This document shows positions 33,523-43,866 of a stretch of 64,000 nt of DNA, in pieces. The translations under genes and the position numbers were made by a program. The notes under the pieces were generated by a model. The model was given only the letters and a program-made list of their open reading frames with translations, had not been told where the DNA came from and ran no database searches. Numbering within the stretch: the first letter of the stretch is position 1; each line of letters starts with the position of its first letter. Location: positions 12,878,869 to 12,942,868 of the forward strand of contig OU452209.1 of the NCBI GenBank assembly GCA_911728435.2, given 5' to 3'. Source of the stretch: Apoderus coryli (Eukaryota > Arthropoda > Insecta > Coleoptera > Attelabidae).

Positions 33523-35186
33523 TTGTGAAATGTCAATGTCAGTTCCTGGTTAATTGCAGTATGCACTGTGCCTTTTCTGATCGATCTAGTCGAACTGATT
33601 CTACTTGACCGCCTCCCGGTCACTTAACATACTGTGGACTCGTGTAAAAGGAATGGGCACTGAGCGTGAAATGAGCGAGTGCATTTAACATCTGATATTG
33701 CCCCAAAATGTTACTAAAATTCCATGATTCATGTGTACCAACGGTACAAATAAGTGAGAGAGATGCATATGTGTAATATCGATGCCGATCGATGACAGTT
33801 TGAATGTTGGATAATGTTGCGTAACAGGTGCGATCGTATGTGTAAACATCAGTTGCCTACGTTATGTATTGCGTGAGTGGTGTGGTGTTAGGTACTAATG
33901 ACATATATTCTTTATATCGGGGTGTCGATATTGACTATTGGTGATCGATTGCTGTTGGTCTCCCTATTATTGATTGTTGGGGAAATTCGCTTATTCAGGT
34001 TGCAGCGTGTGAAAGGGGTCCTGTCCTTCTTGTCGATTTTTGCGCATTTTTCTTTTGGTGGTGTATGAACAAACAGCAAATCTGCCATCTTGACCAAATT
34101 TGTGAAAAGTTGCTAGTGTATGAACTTTTAACCCAATCGGGGATTATTTGGGGCCGTTTGCATTGTGGGATAATTGATAGAGTTATTGAAGCTGTTGAGC
34201 GATTGTTTTTGATTTAAATCCCGTCTGCTGGAAACGCAGGATTAAGTTTGATTCGGAACACGTGAGTAATTCATTAAGATGCTTCTTAATTAAGCACTGC
34301 TTACTTTGGGGTATTCTATTTTAGCACCAAACCAGAAAATTCTGCACCAACCATCTGTGTGGAACTAGTATAACTGAACATCTACTTGGAAAGCCCTCCG
34401 ACGAGAGGTTGTTTTTTTTTTTTTTATTATTGACCTGTTACAACTTGGTTCTAAAAAATAAACTGCTTTTAGGGTTTTTTTTTCCTACCGCTCTTAAGGG
34501 CCGATTGCCCACTTTTTGAGCCTGCATTTCCGAGCTGGGAAAGCTCTTTCCCCTTACAAGACCGTTCGACCTTGTTGGTCAGGGCCACTTTCAAGTAAGA
34601 AGCTGTTGAAGCGTGAACTCGTGGAGTAGTGGGGACCTGAAGTAGTGCAGTGCCGTGGAATGGGAAGGACCATCCTCGACTATTTTGCCGTAGAGGCCCA
34701 TGTGGTTTGTTGTGAATGCCAGACCGTGAGTCTTAGGTTTACGATGATTTTTAGTGGCCTTCAGCCTATTGGATTCTTTTAGACAGAAAATTTATTATTA
34801 AATTATTTTATTTTTAATCAAGATTATTAGTTAAATGTTAGACCTTCAGTCATGATATATGTTACGGACCTTCAGTCTTCTTTTGGGTTTATGGGTATAC
34901 ATATTTTGGGTTATAATTTAATGCAACAGGTGAATGCCGATGTTTACCGACGTCTTACCATCTAATGTAAACTTCGCGTGCGCACGCCAGGTACCTAAAG
35001 AACGTCCATTTTGATTTATGATTTCATGGTTCAGCCCGGTTGGTTAGGATATCGCAAACGCTTATTTAATGAACGCGGTTTTAACTTATTTCGCTCGGGA
35101 GTTGTAAGCCTAGCGGCCATGTCTTGTTACTATATTTTAATATGGCCGTTATTGCGATGATCTAAATGTAATTGTGGCAGTGTTAC
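33523..35186. other. unassigned non-coding region, possibly LTR-derived
   Basis: No protein motif. It has a TGTTGTGAAATG start-like sequence at 33523, a long poly-T near 34413, and further on (35630) TGGCGCCCC, which resembles the start of a retroviral-type primer-binding site. No second LTR copy is visible, so an LTR identity is only a possibility. Confidence 0.25.
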
Positions 35187-35383
35187 TTTGATTCTTGATT
35201 TATAATTTAACCGTTCATTCATGATCTCTTGATAGTTTGATTATTGATTTATAATTTAACCGTTCATTCATAATCTTTTGATAGTTTGATTATTGATTTA
35301 TGATTTAACCGTTCATTCATAATCTTTTGATAGTTTGATTATTGATTTATAACCTATCCGTTCATTCATAATATTTTGATGAT
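35187..35383 (+). repeat. 49 bp tandem repeat, about four copies
   Basis: Unit starts TTTGATTATTGATTTATAAT and contains AACCGTTCATTCATAATC. Copies start at 35187, 35236, 35285 and 35334, a constant 49 bp period. The last copy is more diverged. No spacers, so it is a minisatellite. Confidence 0.9.
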
Positions 35384-36045
35384 TTGTTTATAATTTTATT
35401 ATTTATTCATTCACCGTTGTGCACTGGCTGCAAGGTCCAATTAAATTTTAAGAATCGACCTCTGTGTTTTTTTTTGTTTTTACGAATACCTCGCTCAGGT
35501 GTTTCGGTGCTAAGGTGTTGGTTATTCTGGGGTTTGTTAATGGGATCATATATTGACTGGTAGGGTTTTCATGGTTTCAATACTGGTGATTCGAGTGGAT
35601 GATCTAGCGAAGTAAAATAAAATCATGTGGCGCCCCTTTTAGTAAGATCATACGAACCAGCCCACCTTCACTGATTGCTGCCGGCCTTCGCCTAGATTAC
35701 GCGTCAGAACGAGCCCCATTTGTTTCCCGGAAATAACCCGAAGGCACCTATTATTGTAAGGTAATTTTTTATAAAGATAAATAATTAAAAATTCGCCACA
35801 CCAAGCCAACTGAAACGAATCCATAGTTTAGCCTAGGACGCATTTAATAGGTAAGCAACATTTAATTATTTACAATGTCTACAAAAACAATCAAAATTAG
35901 TTTGGCACGTTTCAGGTTCTCTCGACATTGATTAGAGGAGGTAAAAGAAGAATCACGGTCACAACTAGTGTAAAAATAAAATGACTAGGCATTAATAATG
36001 AATCAGAAATTAATATACGAGGCGTTCCAAGTACAAGAGTACAAG
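35384..36045. other. no gene recognised
   Basis: Contains TGGCGCCCC at 35632, mentioned as a possible primer-binding site. No coding motif. Confidence 0.4.
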
Positions 36046-36058
36046 AATATTTTTATAT
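36046..36058 (+). repeat. target-site duplication, left copy (AATATTTTTATAT)
   Basis: 13 bp identical to 36380-36392, flanking the 321 bp foldback insertion. Confidence 0.7.
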
Positions 36059-36379
36059 AGGAAATGAAAAACGTCTACTCCACACAAAACTTTTTATCTA
36101 CATGTTCAAACCAGAACACAACGGTCATATATGTTTCGAGACCCGAAGTCTCATCGTCAGTGACTTAATACAGAATCGAAGATAGTTTAAACATTTACAT
36201 AATCTAAAACAGATGCACACAAATAAGATACATTATTCTTGAATCTTGAAAATCACAAGTCTTACCACTTTGTGGGAAAAGTAATACTTGAACTTGTAGA
36301 TAAAGAATTTTGTGTGGAGAAGACGTTTTTCATTTCCTACATAGACAGCACTCCTCTCTAATGGATTACTTCAATAAAC
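36059..36379. mobile_element. 321 bp foldback element with hammerhead-like core
   Basis: Arms 36059-36109 and 36288-36338 are inverted copies, 47 of 51 bases matching, starting AGGAAATGAAAAACGTCT. Outside the right arm is a 41 bp tail ending CAATAAAC. A 13 bp duplication flanks the unit, as expected for target-primed reverse transcription rather than for TA-type DNA transposons. The loop carries a well-preserved hammerhead-like core (36133-36160). No protein is coded. It is most simply a short, non-autonomous relative of a Penelope-like element, an inference. Confidence 0.75.
36121..36164 (-). ncRNA. hammerhead ribozyme candidate, best preserved in the window
   Basis: Minus strand: helix I GTCA, then CTGACGA, one T, stem II GAGAC / GTCTC with loop TTCGG, GAAAC, a very short helix III, and ATATGAC whose TGAC pairs with GTCA. 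All invariant core bases are present and helix I can close, with AUA as candidate cleavage triplet. Such tiny helix III hammerheads are known from PLEs and related retroelements. Confidence 0.65.
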
Positions 36380-36392
36380 AATATTTTTATAT
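36380..36392 (+). repeat. target-site duplication, right copy
   Basis: AATATTTTTATAT, identical to 36046-36058. Confidence 0.7.
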
Positions 36393-36774
36393 CATGTCAA
36401 ATAAACTTAACTAAAGTAAGTATTTAGATTTTCATAAGATCAGATATTTTTTTAATAAATTTTAAGAAATTGCGTCAAATGTAATTCCTACCCAACTTTT
36501 GTCGTTACATGATGTGCTATTGTCGCTCATTTGTTACGTAACTTTTCACTCAATTGTCAACTAATAAAATTACTGATATTGACTTTAAAGGATAACAAAA
36601 GTCAATTGCAATGTTACCATAAAGCAAATATAAATACCTATCTGAAGTAGAAGGGCTACGTAATAAATCTGTGAATAGATTTTGTTTTCATTCTTAAACT
36701 AATCAGCTGCGGCAAAAACGTTAAGAGAGAATATTATTTGATTTATTTCGTGAAGTTCGTGGGTAGTAAGGCAA
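36393..36774. other. no gene recognised
   Basis: AT-rich, nothing to report. Confidence 0.5.
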
Positions 36775-36807
36775 CAAGTAAAATAAAGTTACAACACTTT
36801 ATTCAAA

Positions 36808-36850
36808 GTCAGCGACGTTTCGTGGGTTAATGTCCACTTTTTCAAGCTAC
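36808..36850 (-). ncRNA. degenerate hammerhead-like motif at PLE 3' end
   Basis: Minus strand reads CTTGAAAAAGTGG, a spacer, CCCACGAAACGTCGCTGAC. GTGG/CCAC can form stem II and CGAAAC with a following GTC are kept, but CUGANGA is not. Same strand as the PLE coding remnant. Confidence 0.4.
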
Positions 36851-37204
36851 AAATAAAAACTTATAAGAACATGACAATTTAAAATAAAATATAAAGTAGG
36901 TATATAAACAGAAAATTGTAATTAATTACCTTTCTTTTTCAAAGTGTTGAATACATAAAAATAAAATATGTTGCTAAAGTCATCATAAAGTAAAAACGAC
37001 AAAAAACTATAAGAACTGATGTTGATTCGAGTGTGGATTCTGGTATAAACACTTAAATCTGAATATCATGGTCAGTAAAATATTTTTAAAAATTCGTTAA
37101 ATGTATATCAATAAATAAAAACGATTATAACATATAAAAAACTATATAAAACATATTGGTAAAAAATACTATACAGAACAAAATAAATACAAGGCACACA
37201 TATA

Positions 37205-38733
37205 CAGGATGTCCCCTCTCAATTGGAAAAAACTTCTGGGGCATATTGAGGAACCATAGACAAGCAGTTTGAGATAAGAGACTGATGTCCGGAAGTGCAT
37301 AGTTTTCAAAATACATAGTGTCAAAGTTTTTTCAAAAAACCTTTTTTTATCAATATCTTAACCGATTTTCTTGAAATTCGCTAGTGATGTAAGCTTAATA
37401 AGACGCTCAGTTAGCACTATTTAAATGTTAATTATGACTTCCAGTGGCGCCCCGGGGGACAGTGTCACGAATAAAAATGACAAAAAAAATGTACGCTACT
37501 GACTTTTTGAAAATTTTATATTTTTTAGAAAGCTCAGTTAAAAATACAACTTTTTTGTCACTTGATATTTTTTCCTATCTCTCTCCGTTTTCGAGAAAAA
37601 TTTTTTATAAAAAACTTTATTAAAAGGTTCATTATTATTAGAAAGAAAAACAAGGAGGCTTTTTTAAAAATATTTTATTATTAATAGTGGAGCAAATGCT
37701 CAAAGTGTTCACCATGTATTTCGATGCATCTTCGGCACCTGTCCAGCCCGGATTCGCGCACCCGAGCAAACACGCCTGGATCGTTCGCGATAAATTCCGC
37801 TGCCACCACAACTCTAGCAACTAGGTCCTTCATTGTCGGCACAGGAGTTGCATAGATCAACCGTTCCATTTCGCCCCAAAGAAAAAAGTCCAGGGGGCCA
37901 AGTCCGGCGACCTTGCTGGCCAAGGGACGGGACCACCTCTACCAATCCAATCCACCTGTTGTTGTAGGTTTGGTCGAGGTAACCTCTCACGGTGCGCGCA
38001 AAATGCGCTGGACAACCATCATGTTGGAACCAGGCCTCTCTACAGCCAAGGAGCGTTGCCAGGCAGTAGAAGCTGCACCTTTTGAAGGTTAAATGGATGC
38101 AGATCGTGGATTTTCAATACTCGATGGACAGTATTTTTGCTGCAATCAAGTCGCGACGCAATCTGACGAGTGCTAGTGTTGGGCTCATTCTGAATGCGTG
38201 TCATGACTGCATCCTCAACGGCATTTCTGATCGGACACTGCCTTGCAAATTCTCGAATAGGCTGCAAAGATAACAAAGCCTCTTAGATTGGCTGTAAAAC
38301 AGAAACGCGCAAGAAAAAAACACAGAAAGTTGCCATTTCTGTAATACTTACCACGAATAAGACGGTCTCCCGTAGATTTTGATTAATTTTGACAAAAATT
38401 TTATGGTTTGGCAATTCACGATTTTGGAACCGCTGCCCCCGTACCGTTGTGCTAACAAAGAATTACCTCGCGCTTCCCCATATAAGAGATGCATATCTGC
38501 AAGCTCGGCTAATTCAAAACGATTCATTTTTGCAATTAGTGTAACGTTTGAAGATAATTAAGTACTTATGTCTTTGAGATATTGATAAAAAAAAACGTTT
38601 TTTGAAAAAAACTTTGACACCCTGTATTTTGAAAACCATGCACTTCCGGACATCAGTCTCTCATCTCAAACTGATTGTCTATGGTCCCTCAATATGCGCC
38701 AGAAGTTTTTTCCAATTGAGAGGGGACACCCTG
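37205..38733 (-). mobile_element. mariner/rosa-like transposon with ~160 bp terminal repeats, internally deleted
   Basis: Left end CAGGATGTCCCCTCTCAATT, right end reverse complement CAGGGTGTCCCCTCTCAATT. The inverted repeats run about 160 bp (37205-37366, 38575-38733) with few differences. TA flanks both ends (37203-37204, 38734-38735). It contains two transposase pieces on the minus strand. The repeats suggest a young copy, but the coding region lacks its middle. Confidence 0.92.
37681..38276 (-). pseudogene. rosa/mariner-like transposase, internally deleted
   Basis: N-terminal piece 38276-38040: helix-turn-helix DAVMTRIQNEPNTSTRQIAS, RLDCSKNTVHRVLKIHDLHP and FNLQKVQLLLPG. After a stop, another frame gives AWFQHDGCPAHFARTVRGYL with the second catalytic Asp (about 38020), then ARSPDLAPLD and LDFFLWGEMERLIYATPVPT with the third Asp, to the C-terminus RCRRCIEIHGEHFEHLL (37681). 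The segment with the first catalytic Asp (FTDE) is deleted, so the protein cannot be active. Confidence 0.85.
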
Positions 38734-38753
38734 TATATACAAACACCATAAGT

Positions 38754-39250
38754 TCATAATGATAACTGTACTTTGTATTTTTGTAATAAATCTATGTACA
38801 GGTTACTCAAACTCTGCGTGTCAGTTCTTAAGTTAACTGTATCATGCAAATTAATTTGAAGCATCTCACTGACATTACGTTTTCTAATAGTTGGATTCCC
38901 TATCAAGGACCTCAACAGACTCAAACTTAAAAAGATATCCATTATCAAAATGGTGAATGGCGAGAACTGTCTTTTCAATTTTATGCTGGTTGTGATTCCT
39001 ACAATCGGTCTTGTGTTGTTTCACCCTATTATTTAAATATTGTTTTGTTTGGCCAATATAATACTTTCCACATTCGCATGGAATTCCATACACCAAATTT
39101 GATTGTTTTTCAAATGGAATTGGATCTTTCAGTTTTGTGTAGAACTGATTCAAAGTATTAATATTATAAAAAGCCAATTTTATATTCGTTTCTCTAAGAA
39201 CATGCTTAACACTATAAGAAAGTCCCTCAGTGAACTTCACTAAATGTTTA
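38754..39250 (-). pseudogene. Penelope-like element, GIY-YIG endonuclease domain
   Basis: From about 39250 the minus strand reads VKFTEGLSYSVKHVLRETNI, KLAFYNINTLNQFYTKLKDP, then the GIY-YIG nuclease LVYGIPCECGKYYIGQTKQY with LNNRVKQHKTDC, and DNGYLFKFESVEVLDRESNY. The nuclease nicks the target for priming. The Y-x-Y-I-G core is intact (KYYIGQT) and the Cys pair CECG is present. After 38884 a frame change leads to the last residues (KRNVSEMLQINLH). The RT domain is absent. Confidence 0.88.
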
Positions 39251-40199
39251 TATCACAAGGCACGAAGCATTAAAAAAAAAATATGATTTGAGATAAAATA
39301 ATGAGACCAAAGATCTGCAAGTTGTCATTAACATAAAGAATAAACCAAAGAGCAGCTGTCTGAAATAATCCAGTAAAATATATGGCATAAATTCTGAAAA
39401 CACCAAAAAATGAATACCTATATTTTAGTAATTCAATTTTTTTCCAAACCACATGTGTCAATGAACATCAGATCGAACAAATAAAAGAGCAGACAGCTGC
39501 TCGCATTCTACAAGAAAATAAAACAAACAAAGAAAGACGTATACTCATTCCGAGTTTGATATCATCGCTCCTATCGTATTCAACCGACGATGCGACGCCT
39601 CGAAATTCAAAAGACTTTATGTTGCATGTTTCCGCTTCATTTTGCTGAGTCCCCCTTTGTAGCATTTCAGAAAACCATTCCTTCTCTGTTACAGTGTTAC
39701 TCGGAAATAACTATAGTGCTTTTTAAAATAGTCCCATTTCCTATCTAGATGAAAACTGGAATCTTGATTGTTAAATTTATGTGCGTAAACGGTAGTCTGC
39801 GATAAAATTACTATTGTTTTTATCGGTGGTGGATGTTGTGCTTCGTTTTATTTAATGACTTTCTTGCACTCCATAGATACAGGCTGAACAAACTCAATTC
39901 GGCACATTTTGAAAAAATATATATATATATTTTCGATTAATGCGACTAAAAATCAGTATCGTTAATTTTATTCGACTGCGCCAATTACTTTAATCTGTCA
40001 AATTTGTTGAAGTGCCTTAACATGAATCTCTATACAAACGCCGAGATGACCGACAATCACTCCATCTATGGACTCGCTGATGGCAATGCATTATAAGCTA
40101 GGCGGTTGTACACTGAAAGATTTCCTCACTATATGGCTCCTAAAAGAAAAATTATAATAAAAACCTCAGGTCAGGAAGACTAATAGTTGTATTGGCATA
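39251..40199. other. no gene recognised
   Basis: Mixed AT-rich sequence with a short (TA)n run near 39920. Minus-strand frames at 39270-39665 have no known motif. Confidence 0.45.
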
Positions 40200-41050
40200 G
40201 TCTTGAAAAATATACGGTGACCCATTTATATAACTATGTCAGTACAAACATTGGGTTGCACGTAAATACAAAACACGAAACAAGTAAGATACATCAGTAA
40301 TTCTGCAACCCACCATATCAATTGAAGATGAAATAGTGGTAGTGTCTAACTTCAATGATCTGGATTTTAGATCGGACCTTACAGCTAACAAAATACCTCC
40401 ACCTCTTCTGACATTAAGTGCCTGAAGATCACGATCCTTGCGATAAACTGTATAGTTGGTGCTAATAAGTTCAGCATCACCGATGTTGGATTGGATCCAT
40501 GTTTCCGAGACAGCAACTATATGATGTTCACAATCACTGACTGATTTGTAGAATGTGTCTGTCTTGGTGTTCAAGCCTCGTACATTTTGATATATTATAG
40601 ATGCGTGTGCAAAATTTCCATTTCTCCTGTTAGACACCCTCATCAGTTTAGATGCTGAGCCGCAGATGTGTTAGGGTTTGATTCAGTTTCTGATGCTGAA
40701 TTGTATCGGATGGGTCTGGAATTGTACGTCAAATATTCCGAGGACATGTCCGATACGATATCGGTTCAACTTTTCATTTAGGAATTGTTTTAAGGGTGCT
40801 TTATGTAAGATAAAATCAATTAAAGACCTAAGTTCCTGTAGTAGCTTCAGTGAAATTTTCCTGAGTCTCCTTGTACATGTAGCAACAGCCGAACGTTCAT
40901 TTTTCAAGTTGAAATTGGTACAAAATTTTCTTGGAAACACTTTGGGACAGGAAAGGCTGTCGGGGTTGTCAATTCTGTCAATTGAGAACCGGATTGCGCG
41001 AAAAAAAGACGTGTCTTCCATAGTATCGACTTTTGAGAATATTAAGGCGA
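40200..41050 (-). pseudogene. non-LTR retrotransposon 5' part: leader ORF and AP endonuclease
   Basis: Minus strand. 41021-40683 (113 codons, RTCTRRLRKISLKLLQELRS-like helical, basic) probably is the end of ORF1 or leader. 40643-40239 is the start of an apurinic-type endonuclease: ASIIYQNVRGLNTKTDTFYK, HHIVAVSETWIQSNIGDAEL (catalytic Glu in SETW) and YTVYRKDRDLQALNVRRGGG followed by ILLAVRSDL. It stops at 40239, before the catalytic His region, so it is truncated. Confidence 0.8.
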
Positions 41051-41102
41051 GAAATTTTTTTAATTAGAGTAGTTATTAATTATATGTACAGGGTAGCTAC
41101 TT

Positions 41103-41612
41103 AAATCAAAAGTTTAATGGTTCTAACTTCTAATATTTCTATAATATGGCACTTTCAAAATCAACACGTCTTAACGTTTCGTTTTGCAGCTGCCACCCTC
41201 AACTTTGTTTTTTCAAATACAGACCTGCATTTTTATTTGTCACTACCTTTAAAATAAAGTATAACTCAAGTACTTGCATAATTTTTTGCTTAGCTAAAAT
41301 ACGACATGTGTTAGTACCTAATGCCCTTTAAAATACTTTATTTTGGCTCAGCAAAAAGAATGCGGGTCTGCATCACGGAAAAATCATTGATGATGACTAC
41401 TATCGAATCGAAACGTCGAGATCATCCTTGAGTTATACCTTATTTTAAAGGTAGTGACAAACCATTTTAGAAAACAAAATTAAAAATGCAGGTTCGAATT
41501 TAAAAAAAAAAACAAAGTTGATGGCGACAGGTGTAAGGCAAAACGGCGGACGCTAATTTTGCTAAAGTGCCGTCTTGTAGACATATTAGAACCATTAAAC
41601 GCTTGATTTTAA
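41103..41612. repeat. ~510 bp foldback element with hammerhead-like motif
   Basis: Left arm about 41103-41273, right arm about 41430-41612, inverted and imperfect. Shared blocks: GTTTAATGGTTCTAA, GGCACTTT, CAACTTTGTTTTTT, CCTGCATTTTTA, TTGTCACTACCTTTAAAATA, GTATAACTCAAG. The loop carries a hammerhead-like motif at 41387-41423. No protein is coded. Similar architecture to 36059-36379, though the arms are unrelated in sequence. Confidence 0.75.
41387..41423 (+). ncRNA. hammerhead-ribozyme-like remnant
   Basis: TTGATGA (for CUGAUGA), one T, a weak stem II (GACT / AATC), CGAAAC at 41409-41414, then GTCGAGATC. It lies in the loop of the foldback element. One core base is changed, so activity is doubtful. 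Confidence 0.45.
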
Positions 41613-41764
41613 ACTTTGTCGAAAATCAATAGTTTTGTAAATATTTAAGAAAATAAAATTGGCGTTTTTCACAAATCACCGTATTTCAGAAACTAAAAAT
41701 AATTTAACGAAATAAAATATCCATAATCAAAACAAACAAAAACTTTCAAAGTCAACTCCACAAT

Positions 41765-41822
41765 TTTTTTTTAATTTAGTTATGTAAAAGTGGTTTCCTT
41801 TACATAACTAAATTAAAAAAAA
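41765..41822. repeat. perfect 24 bp palindrome
   Basis: Arm TTTTTTTTAATTTAGTTATG-start (41765-41788), 10 base loop, inverted copy at 41799-41822. No coding context. Confidence 0.9.
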
Positions 41823-42686
41823 TTTAATTTGCCTACATAATAAAGAGATATTAAATAGTCATCAAAAACTGCAACTTTAGTCTAATTTAACTAACTCTCT
41901 ATCTTGCACGGTTTAGGAAATATCATGTATAATTTTAGTTTCTAGATTTTAAATTGTGCTTTTGTTAAGTTTGTTTGATTCCTTAATAACCGTATAAATA
42001 TTGGTACTTTGTTTTTCAATGGGTGTGGCAGTAAGGGGGTGGGCCCGGAAATTCCTTGGAACACAGGCCCGTAACGGCATCACTACGCCCCTGTAAAGAC
42101 TTAAACACTATATGAAACTGAAACCTTTAAAACACCCTTATGTAACTTAAATGGAAATTATATGTAACTTATGATAACTGTAAATGTTACTTGGACGTAT
42201 TCTTTTTTAATGGGATATCCTGTAAATTTATACTCAATCAATTGCAAGATAGTCATTGACCATAAGAGATTATTATTAGTTTTATCCTTTATCTAGTTTA
42301 GTTTGCCATGAAATTCAAAATAAAAACAATATAATACAAATCAGTTGCCTTATTTGGTGTTAAATTATTAAAAAAGTTCGTCATCAATTGTGTTCAAACC
42401 CATGACACTTGTCAAGTTGACATTCACAAAACATCATAATTAGTTGATTTTTCATACGACCCTGTCAAAGAAAAGAACATTCCTACCCTCTTTTTAGGAA
42501 AGAGAGTGATTTATTTTCCTTCCGAAAGAGGGTACATAAAATGCAAAAAAATTGAACTCTGTAAATTATACAGGGTTATTCACGCCATACGACACTAAAC
42601 TAAACTATTTAATTTCCTAAAAGTTTTATTCATGGGTTCGATAAAAATAATTTATGGCTTCATTTCAAAAATATTGTAAATCTATA
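41823..42686. other. no gene recognised
   Basis: AT-rich. Contains a small hairpin TACCCTCTTT / AAAGAGGGTA at about 42485-42534, and a TACAGGGTTATTC sequence near 42569 that resembles a mariner end without a partner. Confidence 0.45.
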
Positions 42687-43065
42687 CAGGGTGTTCCAAA
42701 TATAAAAAATGACCATAGTTGTGTTTTTTAAATATAATGCCCTGTATATAAATATATTTTTAGATTCCCCGTTTATAATAAACTTAACTTTCATTAAAGT
42801 ACATCTCAGCTAAACCTGAGAGTTTTTTAAATATTTTAATTTTTATAAAAATATAGAATGAATGAAAAATTCACATCTATTCGTTTGTTCTTTTTAAGCC
42901 AGTTTGGGCTGATAAATATACCCACTCGTCACTTGTTACGCCAAATATAAACCAACAAACAAATAAAAAACCCCAATACTAAATACGTGGGTGTCCAATA
43001 ATATAAGTTATATGAACGTAAAGTTTAATTCTAAATAACTTGTTTATTTCAAATGGAACACCCGG
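42687..43065. mobile_element. 379 bp MITE with mariner-type ends
   Basis: Starts CAGGGTGTTCCAAAT at 42687 and ends ...GGAACACCCGG at 43065, flanked by TA on both sides (42685-42686, 43066-43067). About 11 terminal bases are inverted repeats, the rest is AT-rich. Ends resemble those of rosa/mariner-like elements such as 37205-38733. Confidence 0.65.
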
Positions 43066-43254
43066 TATATGAGGTCAAAATTAGATATACAAAGTAATTA
43101 TCTGTCAAATATTATAATACTCTCCAGTGGATAACTCTTGACGTTTTCGCGGAAAATGAACATATTATTTGATGATGCAAAAATTAAAATTAATGTACGA
43201 GTTGGGAATTTTTCACAAACATTTTTTTTATCTGTTTGATTCAATTAATCGGAG

Positions 43255-43650
43255 CTGGAAACCTATTCGAAAAGAGAAAGAATAGACATGATTGTTCTGG
43301 GAGAGTGGTCCAAAAACGCTTTACTGGCATCGCGAGTTCACGCTCAAAGGTTCTCGGTGCAAAATCATCCCCAAATTGCGGTCTTCAAGAGACTGTTAAG
43401 GCAGTTTAATGACAGATACCACCCAAACGCAGTGCAACTGCATCAAGAACTTTTCAATATTGATTTTAAATCGTCTTGAATTTTGTACATGGGCAGGAAC
43501 AAAATCATCGAAAATGAAAACTTTTTTAATAGAGGAGATGAAGGAGTAAATAAATGAAGCGTTACACCAGGTTAAAGTAGTTGAAGGATTTAAGAAAAGG
43601 ATTCAAATGTGCCTAAAGTCCAATCATTTTGAACATTTATTATAAAATTT
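43255..43650 (+). pseudogene. DUF4817-type transposase, internally deleted
   Basis: N-terminal part: KRERIDMIVLGEWSKNALLA, HAQRFSVQNHPQIAVFKRLL and RQFNDR, the helix-turn-helix-like N-terminus (DUF4817) of rosa-type transposons. It stops at 43477-43479. Bases about 43556-43644 then read VVEGFKKRIQMCLKSNHFEH followed by LL and a stop, the usual C-terminus. The catalytic middle is deleted. Confidence 0.65.
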
Positions 43651-43839
43651 ATCAGTATTTATGTATATCTTGTTATTTAATTTAAGCTAAAAATGTATTT
43701 ATTAGCTCTCCATATCATTTAATATGTAATATATGTATATATGGAGACTATTAGTTTCATGAAAAAAATTTTTTTTTTAATTTCACCGGAAATACTTGTT
43801 TTTGGTCATTTTATACATAAATAAGTAGTTTTAAAAAAA

Positions 43840-43866
43840 TGTCTGTCTGTCTGTCTGTCTGTCTGT
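43840..43866 (+). repeat. (TGTC)n microsatellite
   Basis: About six TGTC units at the left border of the satellite-like array. Confidence 0.9.

Larger units (their letters stand above)
36775..39250 (-). mobile_element. Penelope-like element, 5'-truncated, split by a mariner
   Basis: On the minus strand, 39250-38770 encodes the C-terminal GIY-YIG endonuclease part of a PLE, followed after the nested mariner (37205-38733) by non-coding sequence that ends in a hammerhead-like remnant at about 36808-36850 and ACTTTATTTTAC. A ribozyme in the 3' non-coding part is the arrangement known for PLEs. The RT domain is missing. Confidence 0.75.

Noticed and set aside
35187..35383. Possible CRISPR-like array
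   Set aside because: Repeats are contiguous 49 bp units with no spacers, in a eukaryotic context.
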